A stretch of DNA of 56,357 nucleotides from Amycolatopsis sp. CA-128772 (GTDB taxonomy: Bacteria > Actinomycetota > Actinomycetes > Mycobacteriales > Pseudonocardiaceae). The notes under the pieces are model-generated. The model did not search any database. It was not told the origin of the DNA and saw only the letters and a program-made list of their open reading frames with translations. Shown piece by piece: positions 23,696-31,390 of this stretch (positions are counted from its first letter, which is position 1; each line of letters opens with the position of its first letter). The stretch lies in contig NZ_PPHG01000080.1 in NCBI RefSeq assembly GCF_002904295.1, positions 206,886 through 263,242 on the forward strand. The letters run 5' to 3'. Made by a program: the position numbers and the translations under genes.

Positions 23696-25594
23696 TCACG
23701 GGACTTCCAGCTCGCGGGCCCGGCGGTGCAGCGTCTCGGCCCGTTCGGGGTCCAGGCTTTCGAGGAGGGCGGCGGCCTCCGCCAGGGATCGCGCCGCGCG
23801 CGCGAGGTCGCCGGTGTGCTCGAACGAGGCCGCCACCGTCTCGAGGGCCTGCGCGAGGAGCGTCTCGGTACCGGCGAGAGCCCGGTACAGCGCCACGGCT
23901 TGGCCGGCGTACTCGATCGCGGTGTCGTGGGCCCCCAGTCCCTGCAGGGCCTCGGCCACGTCGCCGAGGGCATACGCCTCGCCGACGCGGTCGCCGGCCG
24001 CGCGCCGCAGGACGAGTTCGCGTTCGGCGTGTTCGCGTGCCTGCCCGAACTCGCCCAGCCGGACGCTGATCCGGCTGAGGTTGCACTCCACGACCGCTTC
24101 GGCACGCTCGCCACCGGCCCGCCGCGCCGGTGGCAGGGCCCGGCGGTAGCACTCGCGCGCCTCGGCGTAGCGGTGCTGCAGGAAGCGGACCTGCCCCAGG
24201 CCGGAGAACGCCACCTGCTGCCGGACCGGGTCGTCGGCCTCGTCCGCCAGCTCGAGCTGACGGCGGAAGTCCGCCTCGGCCGCGTCCCAGCGCCCCAGGT
24301 CGGCGAGCGTGTCGCCCCGGAACCCGAGCAGCACCGCCTCGGCGGCCCGGTCCCGGACCGCCCTCGCGGCGGCGAGCCCCAGGGATTCGGCCTCGAAGCG
24401 CACGGACCACGCAGCCTCTTCGCGGAGACTGAGGAACCGGGCGGTGCCGGCCAGCACCAGTGCGGCCTCGTGGGCGCGGTGCTCGACGGCCGCGCGCAGC
24501 ACCGCCGTCAGGTTGGCCCGCTCGGTGGTCAGCCAGGCGAGGGCCGCCCCGCGGTCGGGCAGCGGCAGCTCGGGACCGGACGGCGGCAGCTCGACGGCGG
24601 GCGCCTCCAGCCCGGGGAAGACCAGCCGGTCCGCGGTCCGGGCGGTCCGGGCGTACCAGGTGAACAGGCCGCACCGGGCGTCGTGGCGGTGGTCCGGGTC
24701 GTCGTCCAGTCCGGCCCGGTGGGCGGCGTAGGCGTGCAGCAGGTCGTGGAGCCGGTAGCGCCGGCCGCCGACCGGCTCGACGAGGTGCACCTCGGCCAGT
24801 GCGTCGAGCTGCCGGTACGCCGTGGCGACGTCGACCCCGGCCACCGCCGCGGCGGCGGGCACCCCGAACTCCGCGCCGGGGTGCAGGCCCAGCCGGCGGA
24901 ACAGGCGGGCGTGGTCCTCGGCCAACCCGGTGTACGACCAGTCGAACACGGTCCGCACGGCGCTGCCTCCGTCCCGGCTGCTGCTCAACACGTCCAATCC
25001 GGTCCGGTCGGCCACGATGTCCGCGACGATCTCGGCGACGCTGGTGTGGCGCCGGGTGGCGATCCGGGTGGCGGCGATCCGCAACGCCAGCGGCAGCCGG
25101 GCGCACACGTCGACGAGACCGGCCACGGCTTCGGGTTCGGCGTCGACCCGCGCGCTCCCCAGGATCCGGCGGAGCAGGACGTGGGCCTCCTCCTGGCTGA
25201 ACAGGTCGAGGGTGAGCTGGCTGGCGGCCTCGGCGACCAGCAGCCCGGTCAGGCTGGCCCGGCTGGTGACCAGCACCAGGCAGCCGGGGGAGCCCGGCAG
25301 CAGCGGCCGCACCTGGTCCGCGGAGCCGGCGTTGTCCAGCAGGACGAGCACCCGGCGGCCGGCCAGCAGCGAGCGGTACAGGCTCACCTGGGCGTCCAGC
25401 TCGGCGGGGACCCGGTCGTCCTCGATGCCCAGTACGGGCAGGAACGACGTGAGCACCGAGCTCGGGTGCACCGGGGCGCTCGGGCCGTAGCCCCGGAGGT
25501 TGGCGAACAACGTGCCGTCGGGGAAGTGGTGTTCCACCCGGTGCGCCCACTGGACGGCCAGCGTCGTCTTGCCGACACCCGGAATGAGACACAA
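23696..25594 (-). pseudogene. AfsR-type NB-ARC/TPR regulator, N-terminus cut off
   Basis: The intact part gives PGVGKTTLAVQWAHRV, LVLLDNAGS, LVLVTSR, RLPLALRIAA and then TPR-like repeats, the NB-ARC and TPR halves of an AfsR/SARP-like regulator. Similarity stops at about 25582: before PGVGKT the frame reads MCLI from a TTG, so the first Walker A Gly and the whole DNA-binding/BTAD part are missing. Prophage sequence starts there. As it stands the product could hardly bind ATP or DNA. The stop is three bases from that of the convergent E1 gene. The missing half should lie beyond the right prophage end. Confidence 0.75.
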
Positions 25595-26188
25595 TCGTTT
25601 CGGAGCGCAACGTCACCTTATAGCGACTTACTGTGACCAGTCGTGTCGCCAACCCGGGGTGCTTGCCGTGCGCAGATGGATGCACGACCGCGTTAACTCG
25701 ACCAGTGGTGATCACCGTCGGCCAATGCACGATTGGGCCATTCGGGTAGCGGAGACCTGCGACAACTACCCTTTTGGGTGACATTGGCGATCTTGGTTTG
25801 CGATTAATCCGTCAGCGCTTAACGTAGTCGGCGCAGACGTGACAAATGATGGACAGTGAGACGGAACCGATACCGGTGAGACGGATCGGAGCAAACGGAC
25901 CAGGAGCAGACGACCCAATGAGCAAGCTTCGGACATTTGGGAGCGCAGCGCGCCGCCCGATGTCAGCTCATCGGCCGCCCCGGCTCGGTCCGCCGACGTC
26001 CAACTACACGGCGTCTGCGCCGTTGGGGAATCAATTAACTTAGCTTCGCTCGTCTGGTGAAGACTGCCCAGGCCACTCGCTTAAGCGTTATCCGCTCGGA
26101 GCACACGCGCTCGAAAATGGTTGCGGCGCGACGAAAGTGCCCGATGCGAGCGAACTAGCACACTGTTTGCTGGCAAGGGTGGCTATGC
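25595..26188. other. Left prophage end, no convincing gene
   Basis: This segment is lower in GC than its surroundings. A promoter-like TTGCGA-N16-TAACGT lies at 25798-25825, and a 65-codon frame (25846-26043) follows, but its composition is poor and no family is recognised. CGCTTAAGCG at 26078-26087 is a 10-bp palindrome. The attachment core should lie near 25583 but cannot be fixed without the other end. No integrase remnant is seen. Confidence 0.45.
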
Positions 26189-26710
26189 ATGGTTGTTGAG
26201 CTAGATGGGATGCGACTACCGAAGATGGCACCGTCCGCGATGGACTGTGTCAGAGACCGTGATCACGCGAGGGACGTGCTTACTGCCTACTACTACCCCG
26301 AGATCCGGCACGACTGTGACCCGCGGGTTTACCCAGACCGTGAGGTACGCATCGGGTGCGGGGTCCACCTGGTCGTGAGCGCCGAGACGGGAACGATTAT
26401 CAGCATCGGCGACCACGCGCCGGCCCCGGTCGGGGCGGCGTCACCCGTCTTGACGCCGGTCCGCCGGCCGAAGCGCCGAACGCATGGGGGTGCCGGCACT
26501 CGGGTGCCGACGTCGATTCCCGAACTGATCGAGCGGGTTAGGCAAGTTGTCGGCAAAGACGCAGTGGAGCGGACGTCAAACCACTACGTGGTGCGCGTCC
26601 CGGGGGCGTCTCCGATCGGCATTGCGGCGAACGTCGGCGACTGGCGTTCGATCCGGAACAGCGTGCGAACGCTGAGGCACTACGGGATCGACGTCACGCG
26701 GGACGTGTAA
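26189..26710 (+). CDS. Prophage protein with a HicA-like C-terminus
   Basis: The 173-residue product has an N-terminal part with no recognised family (RHDCDPRVYPDREVRIGCG) and a C-terminal segment (about 115-173) reading ELIERVRQVVG, RTSNHYVVRVPG and RNSVRTLRHYGI. The second half has the layout of HicA-type double-stranded-RNA-binding folds (SNHYVVRV then a final helix). The catalytic role is uncertain and no HicB partner is adjacent. It is the first gene of a rightward set that ends at a strong terminator. Confidence 0.5.
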   Translation: MVVELDGMRLPKMAPSAMDCVRDRDHARDVLTAYYYPEIRHDCDPRVYPDREVRIGCGVHLVVSAETGTIISIGDHAPAPVGAASPVLTPVRRPKRRTHGGAGTRVPTSIPELIERVRQVVGKDAVERTSNHYVVRVPGASPIGIAANVGDWRSIRNSVRTLRHYGIDVTRDV

Positions 26711-26723
26711 GAGAGGGCTATCG

Positions 26724-27212
26724 GTGAACGACATTGAGGATAGTGACGTATTTTTTCGTTCTGTAGCAACGTTTCGGGCTATAGCGTTGGGTACCGACGA
26801 CGACCAGGCGCAGCAGCGCCGCGCGCGAACGATTGAGCTGTACCTCGCTTCGGACGATCGGCCGGCCGACGACCAGGTGTTTTCGCTGGTGATGGCGGGT
26901 GTTCGCGTTACCGCGGATATGTTTTGCGGGACGGGCTACCCGGTCCCGCCGTCCGTGGCCGAAGCGGTCGACGATCCCGCGCCTACGGACCCGCGCGCCG
27001 GCGCCTGGTCCGCGGTGTCGGCTCGACTTGCCGGCGACCACGCCGGGTGTCGGGCGGCCGTGCTCGGTGTGCAGCACGAGCACGGCTCGGAAGGGCTCAC
27101 GACGGCCGTCGGGTACCTGGCGCGGCTGTACCGCGACGCACGAGACGGCGAAGCGGGCGCCGGTATCGGTCGCCATAGACGGACCGGCACCGCCGGCGGT
27201 GAGCCGGCGTGA
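26724..27212 (+). CDS. Hypothetical prophage protein
   Basis: GTG 26724, with GAGAGGG upstream, opens a 162-residue protein. It is mostly helical, with MNDIEDSDVFFRSVATFRAIAL at the start and a Gly/Arg-rich tail. No domain is recognised. Its stop overlaps the next start, so it belongs to the same translated run as the Lsr2 gene. Confidence 0.6.
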   Translation: MNDIEDSDVFFRSVATFRAIALGTDDDQAQQRRARTIELYLASDDRPADDQVFSLVMAGVRVTADMFCGTGYPVPPSVAEAVDDPAPTDPRAGAWSAVSARLAGDHAGCRAAVLGVQHEHGSEGLTTAVGYLARLYRDARDGEAGAGIGRHRRTGTAGGEPA

Positions 27213-27508
27213 TGGCGCGTCACGGCATCCGCCGGCGGCCGGTGAGCCGGCTCGATTGGGCGTGCGCGTTCGTCGGCGGCGTGTCGACCGGCGTCGCCGC
27301 GATGTGGCTCGCGTCGGACCTGCGCGAGATCTTGCCGCTCGCGCCGATCGTGTTCGGTGTGCTCGTCGCGGTTGGTCTCGCGCTCGCGCTCAGCGCGTAC
27401 CCCCGCCGGCCACGCGCCGGCGGGGTGAAGTCCCGGACGGCCCCCGCGCAGGGGGCGGGGGCCGTCCATCCCCCTGTAAGTGAAGATCACGAGAAAGTAG
27501 TTGCGTAG
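27209..27508 (+). CDS. Prophage membrane protein with two transmembrane segments
   Basis: About 99 residues: a basic start (RHGIRRRPVSRLDW), two hydrophobic segments (ACAFVGGVSTGVAAMWLA; LAPIVFGVLVAVGLALAL) and a polar tail. Either GTG 27209 or ATG 27212 may start it; both overlap the previous stop. The last 25 codons cross a 13-bp GC hairpin, and the stop overlaps the Lsr2 start (TAGTG). Confidence 0.6.
   Translation: MMARHGIRRRPVSRLDWACAFVGGVSTGVAAMWLASDLREILPLAPIVFGVLVAVGLALALSAYPRRPRAGGVKSRTAPAQGAGAVHPPVSEDHEKVVA
27435..27467 (+). terminator. Strong GC hairpin inside the end of the membrane protein gene
   Basis: GGACGGCCCCCGC (27435-27447) pairs perfectly with 27455-27467 around a seven-base loop. 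It lies 40 bases before the Lsr2 start and no T run follows. It could attenuate transcription or translation of the Lsr2 gene rather than end the transcript fully. Confidence 0.5.
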
Positions 27509-27996
27509 TGGCTCAGAAAACGATGATCGAGGTCACCGACGACATTGACGGCCGCCCCGGCGCGTCAACGGTCCCGTTCGGGCTCGACGGCATCACGTAC
27601 GAAATCGACTTGCACGACGAGAACGCCGAAGCGCTGCGCGAGATCTTCGGCCCGTACGTCACTGCTGCTCGGCGGACCGGCGGCCGGCTCGTCAAGGGCG
27701 CCGGCAAGGCTCCCGGCGCTCAGCGGTTGGCCGGCCGCGCCGGCAAGGGCTCGACGGCCGCCGTGTTCTCGTCTGCGTCCAGCTCGGCGCCGCCCGAGGG
27801 GTACGCGGCTCGGCGGGAGTACAACACCGCCGTGCGGGCGTGGGCGGCTCAGAACGGCTATCCGTTGGCGGATCGGGGCCGGATTCCGACGAGTGTGATC
27901 GACGCGTACGAGACGGCGCAGAGCGAACCCGCCGAGCCGGTCGACGAGAAGCCGGCGCCGCGCAAGCGGGGCGGTCGACGGGCGGCGCGGAAGTGA
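27508..27996 (+). CDS. lsr2: Phage-encoded Lsr2-family nucleoid-associated protein
   Basis: The 162-residue protein has an N-terminal Lsr2 dimerisation part (VPFGLDGITYEIDLHDENAE, about 22-42) and a C-terminal DNA-binding part (NTAVRAWAAQNGYPLADRGRIP, about 107-130, with the minor-groove RGR). The linker between them is longer than in host Lsr2 and a basic tail is added. Lsr2 is the H-NS-like silencer of AT-rich and foreign DNA in actinobacteria. Phage copies may mimic or oppose the host protein or silence prophage genes. Coupled to both neighbours. Confidence 0.85.
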   Translation: MAQKTMIEVTDDIDGRPGASTVPFGLDGITYEIDLHDENAEALREIFGPYVTAARRTGGRLVKGAGKAPGAQRLAGRAGKGSTAAVFSSASSSAPPEGYAARREYNTAVRAWAAQNGYPLADRGRIPTSVIDAYETAQSEPAEPVDEKPAPRKRGGRRAARK

Positions 27997-28304
27997 CCGC
28001 GCTTGCGGAAGCGCCGGCCCACCCGTGGACGTGCGCCGTGTGCGGCGAGAACCCCGCGGTTCACGCGGCGGCCGTGCCGGGCATCCCGAACGCGGTGTTT
28101 CCGTACTGCCGGCCGTGCACGACCGCGATGGCGCACCCGTACGACGTGCTGGTCAATCACACAGCGGCTGAGTACGCCGGCCAGCTCGACGACGCGCCGG
28201 CGTTCTGGCGTGACGTGGTCGCGCGAACGCTTCGGCATCTCAGGATCGCGCCGGCCGACTTTCACGCCGACGTGACGGCGGAGATGGTCCGCGCGAGCGG
28301 CTGA
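27993..28304 (+). CDS. Small zinc-ribbon prophage protein
   Basis: GTG 27993 overlaps the Lsr2 stop (GTGA). The 103-residue protein has two Cys pairs (CAVC near residue 14; CRPC near 38) spaced as in a zinc ribbon, then a helical part (WRDVVARTLRHLRI). It may bind nucleic acid or protein. It ends the rightward run before a 17-bp hairpin terminator. Confidence 0.65.
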   Translation: MTALAEAPAHPWTCAVCGENPAVHAAAVPGIPNAVFPYCRPCTTAMAHPYDVLVNHTAAEYAGQLDDAPAFWRDVVARTLRHLRIAPADFHADVTAEMVRASG

Positions 28305-28324
28305 GACGGCCGGAGACGCACGAA

Positions 28325-28360
28325 AGACGCCCCGTCGCCTTGTAAGGCGACGGGGCGTCT
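28325..28360. terminator. Bidirectional terminator between left-end genes and the toxin module
   Basis: A perfect stem of up to 17 bp (28325-28341 with 28344-28360; real loop about TTGTAA) lies between the stops of convergent transcripts. It isolates the Lsr2 set from the Imm1/deaminase module. Confidence 0.75.
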
Positions 28361-28390
28361 CGTATGGCTGAGACGGGTCTCAGGGCCGGT

Positions 28391-28795
28391 CTAAACCGGT
28401 CGCCATTCCACGCCGGTCGGCCGCTCACCGTTGGTCCGGACGAACGCGCGCAGCGCTTCGCGCACGTCGGCGAGCCCGATTTCATCCGCGCTCGATACCT
28501 CGCGTTCGTGCCCCATGTAGTCGTATGCGACGGGGTCGCCGGACCTCGCGCCGTTGGTGCTCATCACGCTTCCGTCCGCGTCGACAACACCGACGAATCC
28601 GCGATCACCACCGACACCGAGCTGTAGCACCGCGCGGCCGGCGGCGTCCCCGCGCTCAACCTGCGCGATCACTGACACGCCGGCGTCGGCCGCTTCGGTG
28701 ACCATGCGATCAAAAAGCGCGTCTACCTGCGCCGGGTTGCTCAGCACGGTCGGTTCATCCTGTCCCGGTTCAAACCACGCGATCATGTCCGCCAC
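28391..28795 (-). CDS. Imm1-family immunity protein
   Basis: The 134-residue protein fits Imm1: an N-terminal region with VDALFDRMVTEA, a central beta-rich part (AVLQLGVGGDRGFVGVV) and the conserved end SSADEIGLADVREALRAFV with RPTGVEW. Imm1 proteins neutralise deaminase toxins of the SCP1.201/DddA type in actinobacteria. Its ATG overlaps the last codons of the upstream deaminase gene by 13 bases, so toxin and immunity protein are made together. Confidence 0.82.
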   Translation of the reverse strand: MADMIAWFEPGQDEPTVLSNPAQVDALFDRMVTEAADAGVSVIAQVERGDAAGRAVLQLGVGGDRGFVGVVDADGSVMSTNGARSGDPVAYDYMGHEREVSSADEIGLADVREALRAFVRTNGERPTGVEWRPV

Positions 28796-29514
28796 GGCTT
28801 AGCACCTCCCCTGTACGTCTTCACGAACCCGTCCGGACCGTAGACGGTAAGGCTTGAGCCGGGCGGGAGCACGACCGGCACCAGCTCGTCACACGAAAGC
28901 GCCCCCTTGCACGGCTTGTTGTTGATCACGACGCTCGCATCGGCGATGCCCTGGTCGCGCATGTGCGCGGCTAGTTTGAGCTCAACATCGTTGGCCGCTG
29001 TGACTGGACGTCGCGGGCATCCGGCCTCCGCGAGCACGTCGTCAACTCGATCGGTGAGCTTGTCCCGCCCGCTCACCAGCTCGGCGGGCGGCTTGCCGGC
29101 GGCGAACCATTGGCCGTGCGTCTTCTGTCCGCGCTTGCCGGGCGTCCGTTCCGGGAGGTCACGCCGAAGTTTGTCGACCGTGGAATCGTTCGACGGCGCC
29201 GGCGGCGCCGAGCCGCTCGACGGCGCTGGAACGTCGCCGGCCGGTTCGCCGGGGTGCTTGTCCAGGTACGCCGTGATGCCGCCGGCCGCTGCGTTGATCG
29301 TCTGCTCAAGCCCGGCGGCCCCATCCTGGCCGGCGGCCTGAGCGAGCAGCCCGAGCGCCTGCGTCACCTCGGGCGCACTCGCACCCTGCGTGGCCTGCGC
29401 TAACGTCTGCTGTGCCTCTTCGAGTGCCTGCCGGGCCGTGGTGACAGCCGCGAGCGCGGCGGCGACTTTCTCGCCGGCCGTCGCGACGTCCGCGCGCAGC
29501 TCGTCGACAGACAC
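28783..29514 (-). CDS. DddA-like (SCP1.201-type) DNA cytidine deaminase toxin
   Basis: From GTG 29514 the protein has 243 residues: a helical N-terminal domain (about 1-75; VDELRADVATAGEKVAAAL), a Pro/Ser linker, and a C-terminal deaminase domain (about 165-243; VELKLAAHMRDQGI, INNKPCKGALSCDELVP, LTVYGPDGF). The zinc Cys pair is present with the family spacing. The expected HxE reads DVE, so the His ligand is Asp (codon GAT). An ATG at 29556 is an alternative start. The family converts C to U in double-stranded DNA. No signal peptide is seen. Confidence 0.75.
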   Translation of the reverse strand: MSVDELRADVATAGEKVAAALAAVTTARQALEEAQQTLAQATQGASAPEVTQALGLLAQAAGQDGAAGLEQTINAAAGGITAYLDKHPGEPAGDVPAPSSGSAPPAPSNDSTVDKLRRDLPERTPGKRGQKTHGQWFAAGKPPAELVSGRDKLTDRVDDVLAEAGCPRRPVTAANDVELKLAAHMRDQGIADASVVINNKPCKGALSCDELVPVVLPPGSSLTVYGPDGFVKTYRGGAKPWRT

Positions 29515-29684
29515 CCCGCCCCCGACCGTCTCATGATCACGACCACCCGTGACCATAGCAACGGCCGCCGATATTTGAGTGCCGGAAGTCCGTTGCGTCA
29601 CCCCCGCCCGAGTGGCAGTAACGCCGCGCTCGTGCACACGATCAGACTCGTCGGTACCTGGACAGCCGAGAGGGAGTGACGGAC

Positions 29685-30074
29685 GTGGGCAAGCTGACTG
29701 CCGGGGTCAAGCGCTGGTTCAAGGACGCGGTTGCCGAGGGCAACGCGCGCGGTGACGCGATCGTCGCCGGCGACTCGTTCGCCGGCGTGTGGATCTCGAA
29801 CGGCCGGATTCACCACAAGGACCGAAGCGTGGCGCTCGCCGGCGCGCTCGCGGTCGTCGAGACGGCCGGCAGTATCCAGCGGCGCGGCGGGGCTTTCGTC
29901 GCCGCCGGCGGGTTCGGCGTCTTCCTGCCCGGCCGCAAGGTCGACAACCGCGAGTTGTTCCTGTACGTCCAGGGCACCGACGGCGTGATCGTCGCCGAGC
30001 CCGACCCCGGCAAGGAATCCCGCGCGCGGGAGTTTGTCTCCTACCTCAACACGCGTGCCGCCGAAGCCGGCTGA
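29685..30074 (+). CDS. Hypothetical protein with a PH-like beta domain
   Basis: GTG 29685 has GAGAGGGAG eight bases upstream; a GTG at 29676 would overlap that site. The 129-residue protein is rich in beta strands (GVWISNGRIHH, FGVFLPGRKVDNRELFLYVQG) and ends in a helix, resembling small bacterial PH-like or SHOCT-linked proteins. It is a single rightward gene divergent from the toxin module and set within the leftward operon, like a later insertion (moron). The function is unknown. Confidence 0.6.
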   Translation: MGKLTAGVKRWFKDAVAEGNARGDAIVAGDSFAGVWISNGRIHHKDRSVALAGALAVVETAGSIQRRGGAFVAAGGFGVFLPGRKVDNRELFLYVQGTDGVIVAEPDPGKESRAREFVSYLNTRAAEAG

Positions 30075-30098
30075 GCCTCTCCGAACCTTCCCCGGGGC

Positions 30099-30392
30099 TC
30101 AGCCGGCCGGCGGCGCCCCCGGGTCGACGAGCGTCGTCGGCCCGGCCGCGCGCACGAGCGGCACCCCGTCCGCGGCGCGCGGCGACGTGAGCGGGGTGAC
30201 CTGCGTTTCGCCGATGAACGCCACGGCGACGGCCGACGCCGCGCCGACGATCCCGACCAGCCAACCGACGGCGTCGGCGCTCAGCGATACGCCGACGGTC
30301 GGGAGCCCGCCGACGATCAGCGACACGAGCGCGCCGACGGCCGCGATCAAGCGGAGCGGGCGCGGCTGCGCGCGGCTTTCGAAAGTGGACAT
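30099..30392 (-). CDS. Holin-like prophage membrane protein
   Basis: ATG 30392 with AGGAGAACGG upstream gives 97 residues: a basic start (SRAQPRPLRLIAAV), two transmembrane segments (ALVSLIVGGLPTVGVSL; VGWLVGIVGAASAVAVAFI) and a polar tail. Lying directly after the endolysin gene, it fits a holin or a partner that lets the endolysin reach the wall. Several other small membrane proteins nearby compete for this role. Confidence 0.6.
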   Translation of the reverse strand: MSTFESRAQPRPLRLIAAVGALVSLIVGGLPTVGVSLSADAVGWLVGIVGAASAVAVAFIGETQVTPLTSPRAADGVPLVRAAGPTTLVDPGAPPAG

Positions 30393-30403
30393 GGTCCGTT
30401 CTC

Positions 30404-31369
30404 CTAGATCGTCAGGGTCTGGCCAGCGTAGATCCGGTCCGGGTTGCTCAGGTGGTTGAGCGCGACGAGCGCCGGCACGGTCGTGTTGTACTTTCGCGCG
30501 ATCGCGCCGAGCGTGTCGCCGGCTCGGATTTTGTACGTCGTCCGCGCCGCCGGCGCCGGCTTCGCGCTCGCCGAGCCCGGACGGTGGATCACCTGTCCGA
30601 CCGTGATGAGATCGGGGTTGGTGATGCCGTTCGCCACGGCGACGGCGCTCACCGTCATGTGCCACGCCGACGCGACCCGAGACAGCGTGTCGCCGCGCTT
30701 GACCGTCCACGAGTCGCCGCCCGTGATCGGCGCCGGCACGAGCGGAACCGGCTCGACGGGCGCGGCAACCTGCCCGATCGTGAGCCCGCGCAGGTTGTAC
30801 GTGCCGATCGTGGCGTTCCGGTCGACGTTGCCGGGGATGCCCGGGACGCTGCCACTGCTCGTGTGCTGGTGAAGCGCAAGGCTCCCGTACAACCACCCCG
30901 GGTTGCCCGGGTCGCCGTTGTACCGCGCGATGTGCCCGAGGATGGCGCGCGCCCCCCACTGGCCGGGCGCGAGTACGTTCCGCCACCAATCCAGGTTGCC
31001 GTACACATCGACAGGCGAGACGCCCAACGTGTCATAGAACGTCGTAACGGCGGTGTTCGCCGAGCCGCGAACGTCGTTCGCTTCCATGTCCGCCATCGGC
31101 AGTAGCGCCCCGGCGTTGAGACAGCCGGCGTCGCCGGCCACCTGTCGGAAGCGGCGAGCCTGCGCGGCGACGTCGCCGGCGCGCAGGAAGTGATACGCCC
31201 CGACGACGATCCCGGCCGCCTTGAGCTGAGCGACCTTATTCGCGAACGTCGGGTCAACGTAGGTGGTGCCCTCGGTGGCCTTGCACCACGCGAAGGTGAT
31301 CCCGTTGTTGCGCACGGCGTTCGCGTCGGCAACGGCGTTGTAGTGCGATACGTCTACGCCATAGTCCAT
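30404..31369 (-). CDS. Endolysin: GH25 muramidase with two LysM domains
   Basis: The 321-residue protein starts YGVDVSHYNAV, the first catalytic Asp motif of GH25 lysozymes, with PMADMEAND near residue 92 holding further acidic residues. Two LysM repeats follow (about 222-266 and 276-321; SWTVKRGDTLSRVASAW, TYKIRAGDTLGAIARKYN) that bind peptidoglycan. It cleaves the glycan strand to release phage at the end of infection. The neighbouring small membrane proteins are the expected holins. Confidence 0.93.
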   Translation of the reverse strand: MDYGVDVSHYNAVADANAVRNNGITFAWCKATEGTTYVDPTFANKVAQLKAAGIVVGAYHFLRAGDVAAQARRFRQVAGDAGCLNAGALLPMADMEANDVRGSANTAVTTFYDTLGVSPVDVYGNLDWWRNVLAPGQWGARAILGHIARYNGDPGNPGWLYGSLALHQHTSSGSVPGIPGNVDRNATIGTYNLRGLTIGQVAAPVEPVPLVPAPITGGDSWTVKRGDTLSRVASAWHMTVSAVAVANGITNPDLITVGQVIHRPGSASAKPAPAARTTYKIRAGDTLGAIARKYNTTVPALVALNHLSNPDRIYAGQTLTI

Positions 31370-31390
31370 CGTGGTCCGTCCTTTCTGGAC

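Noticed and set aside
22593..25784. A 1071-codon leftward frame across the E1 gene and the cut regulator
   Set aside because: It crosses the host-prophage junction and overlaps well-supported genes in other frames; its content is Arg/Pro-rich noise.
25846..26043. 65-codon frame at the left prophage end
   Set aside because: No good ribosome site, no family, and weak codon bias; kept only as a note in the intergenic entry.
26189..26710. Complete HicAB system
   Set aside because: Only a weak HicA-like segment is present and no HicB-like protein is adjacent.
28391..29514. Classical type II toxin-antitoxin pair
   Set aside because: The second gene matches Imm1 and the first a deaminase toxin; this is a polymorphic toxin-immunity pair, with no DNA-binding antitoxin.
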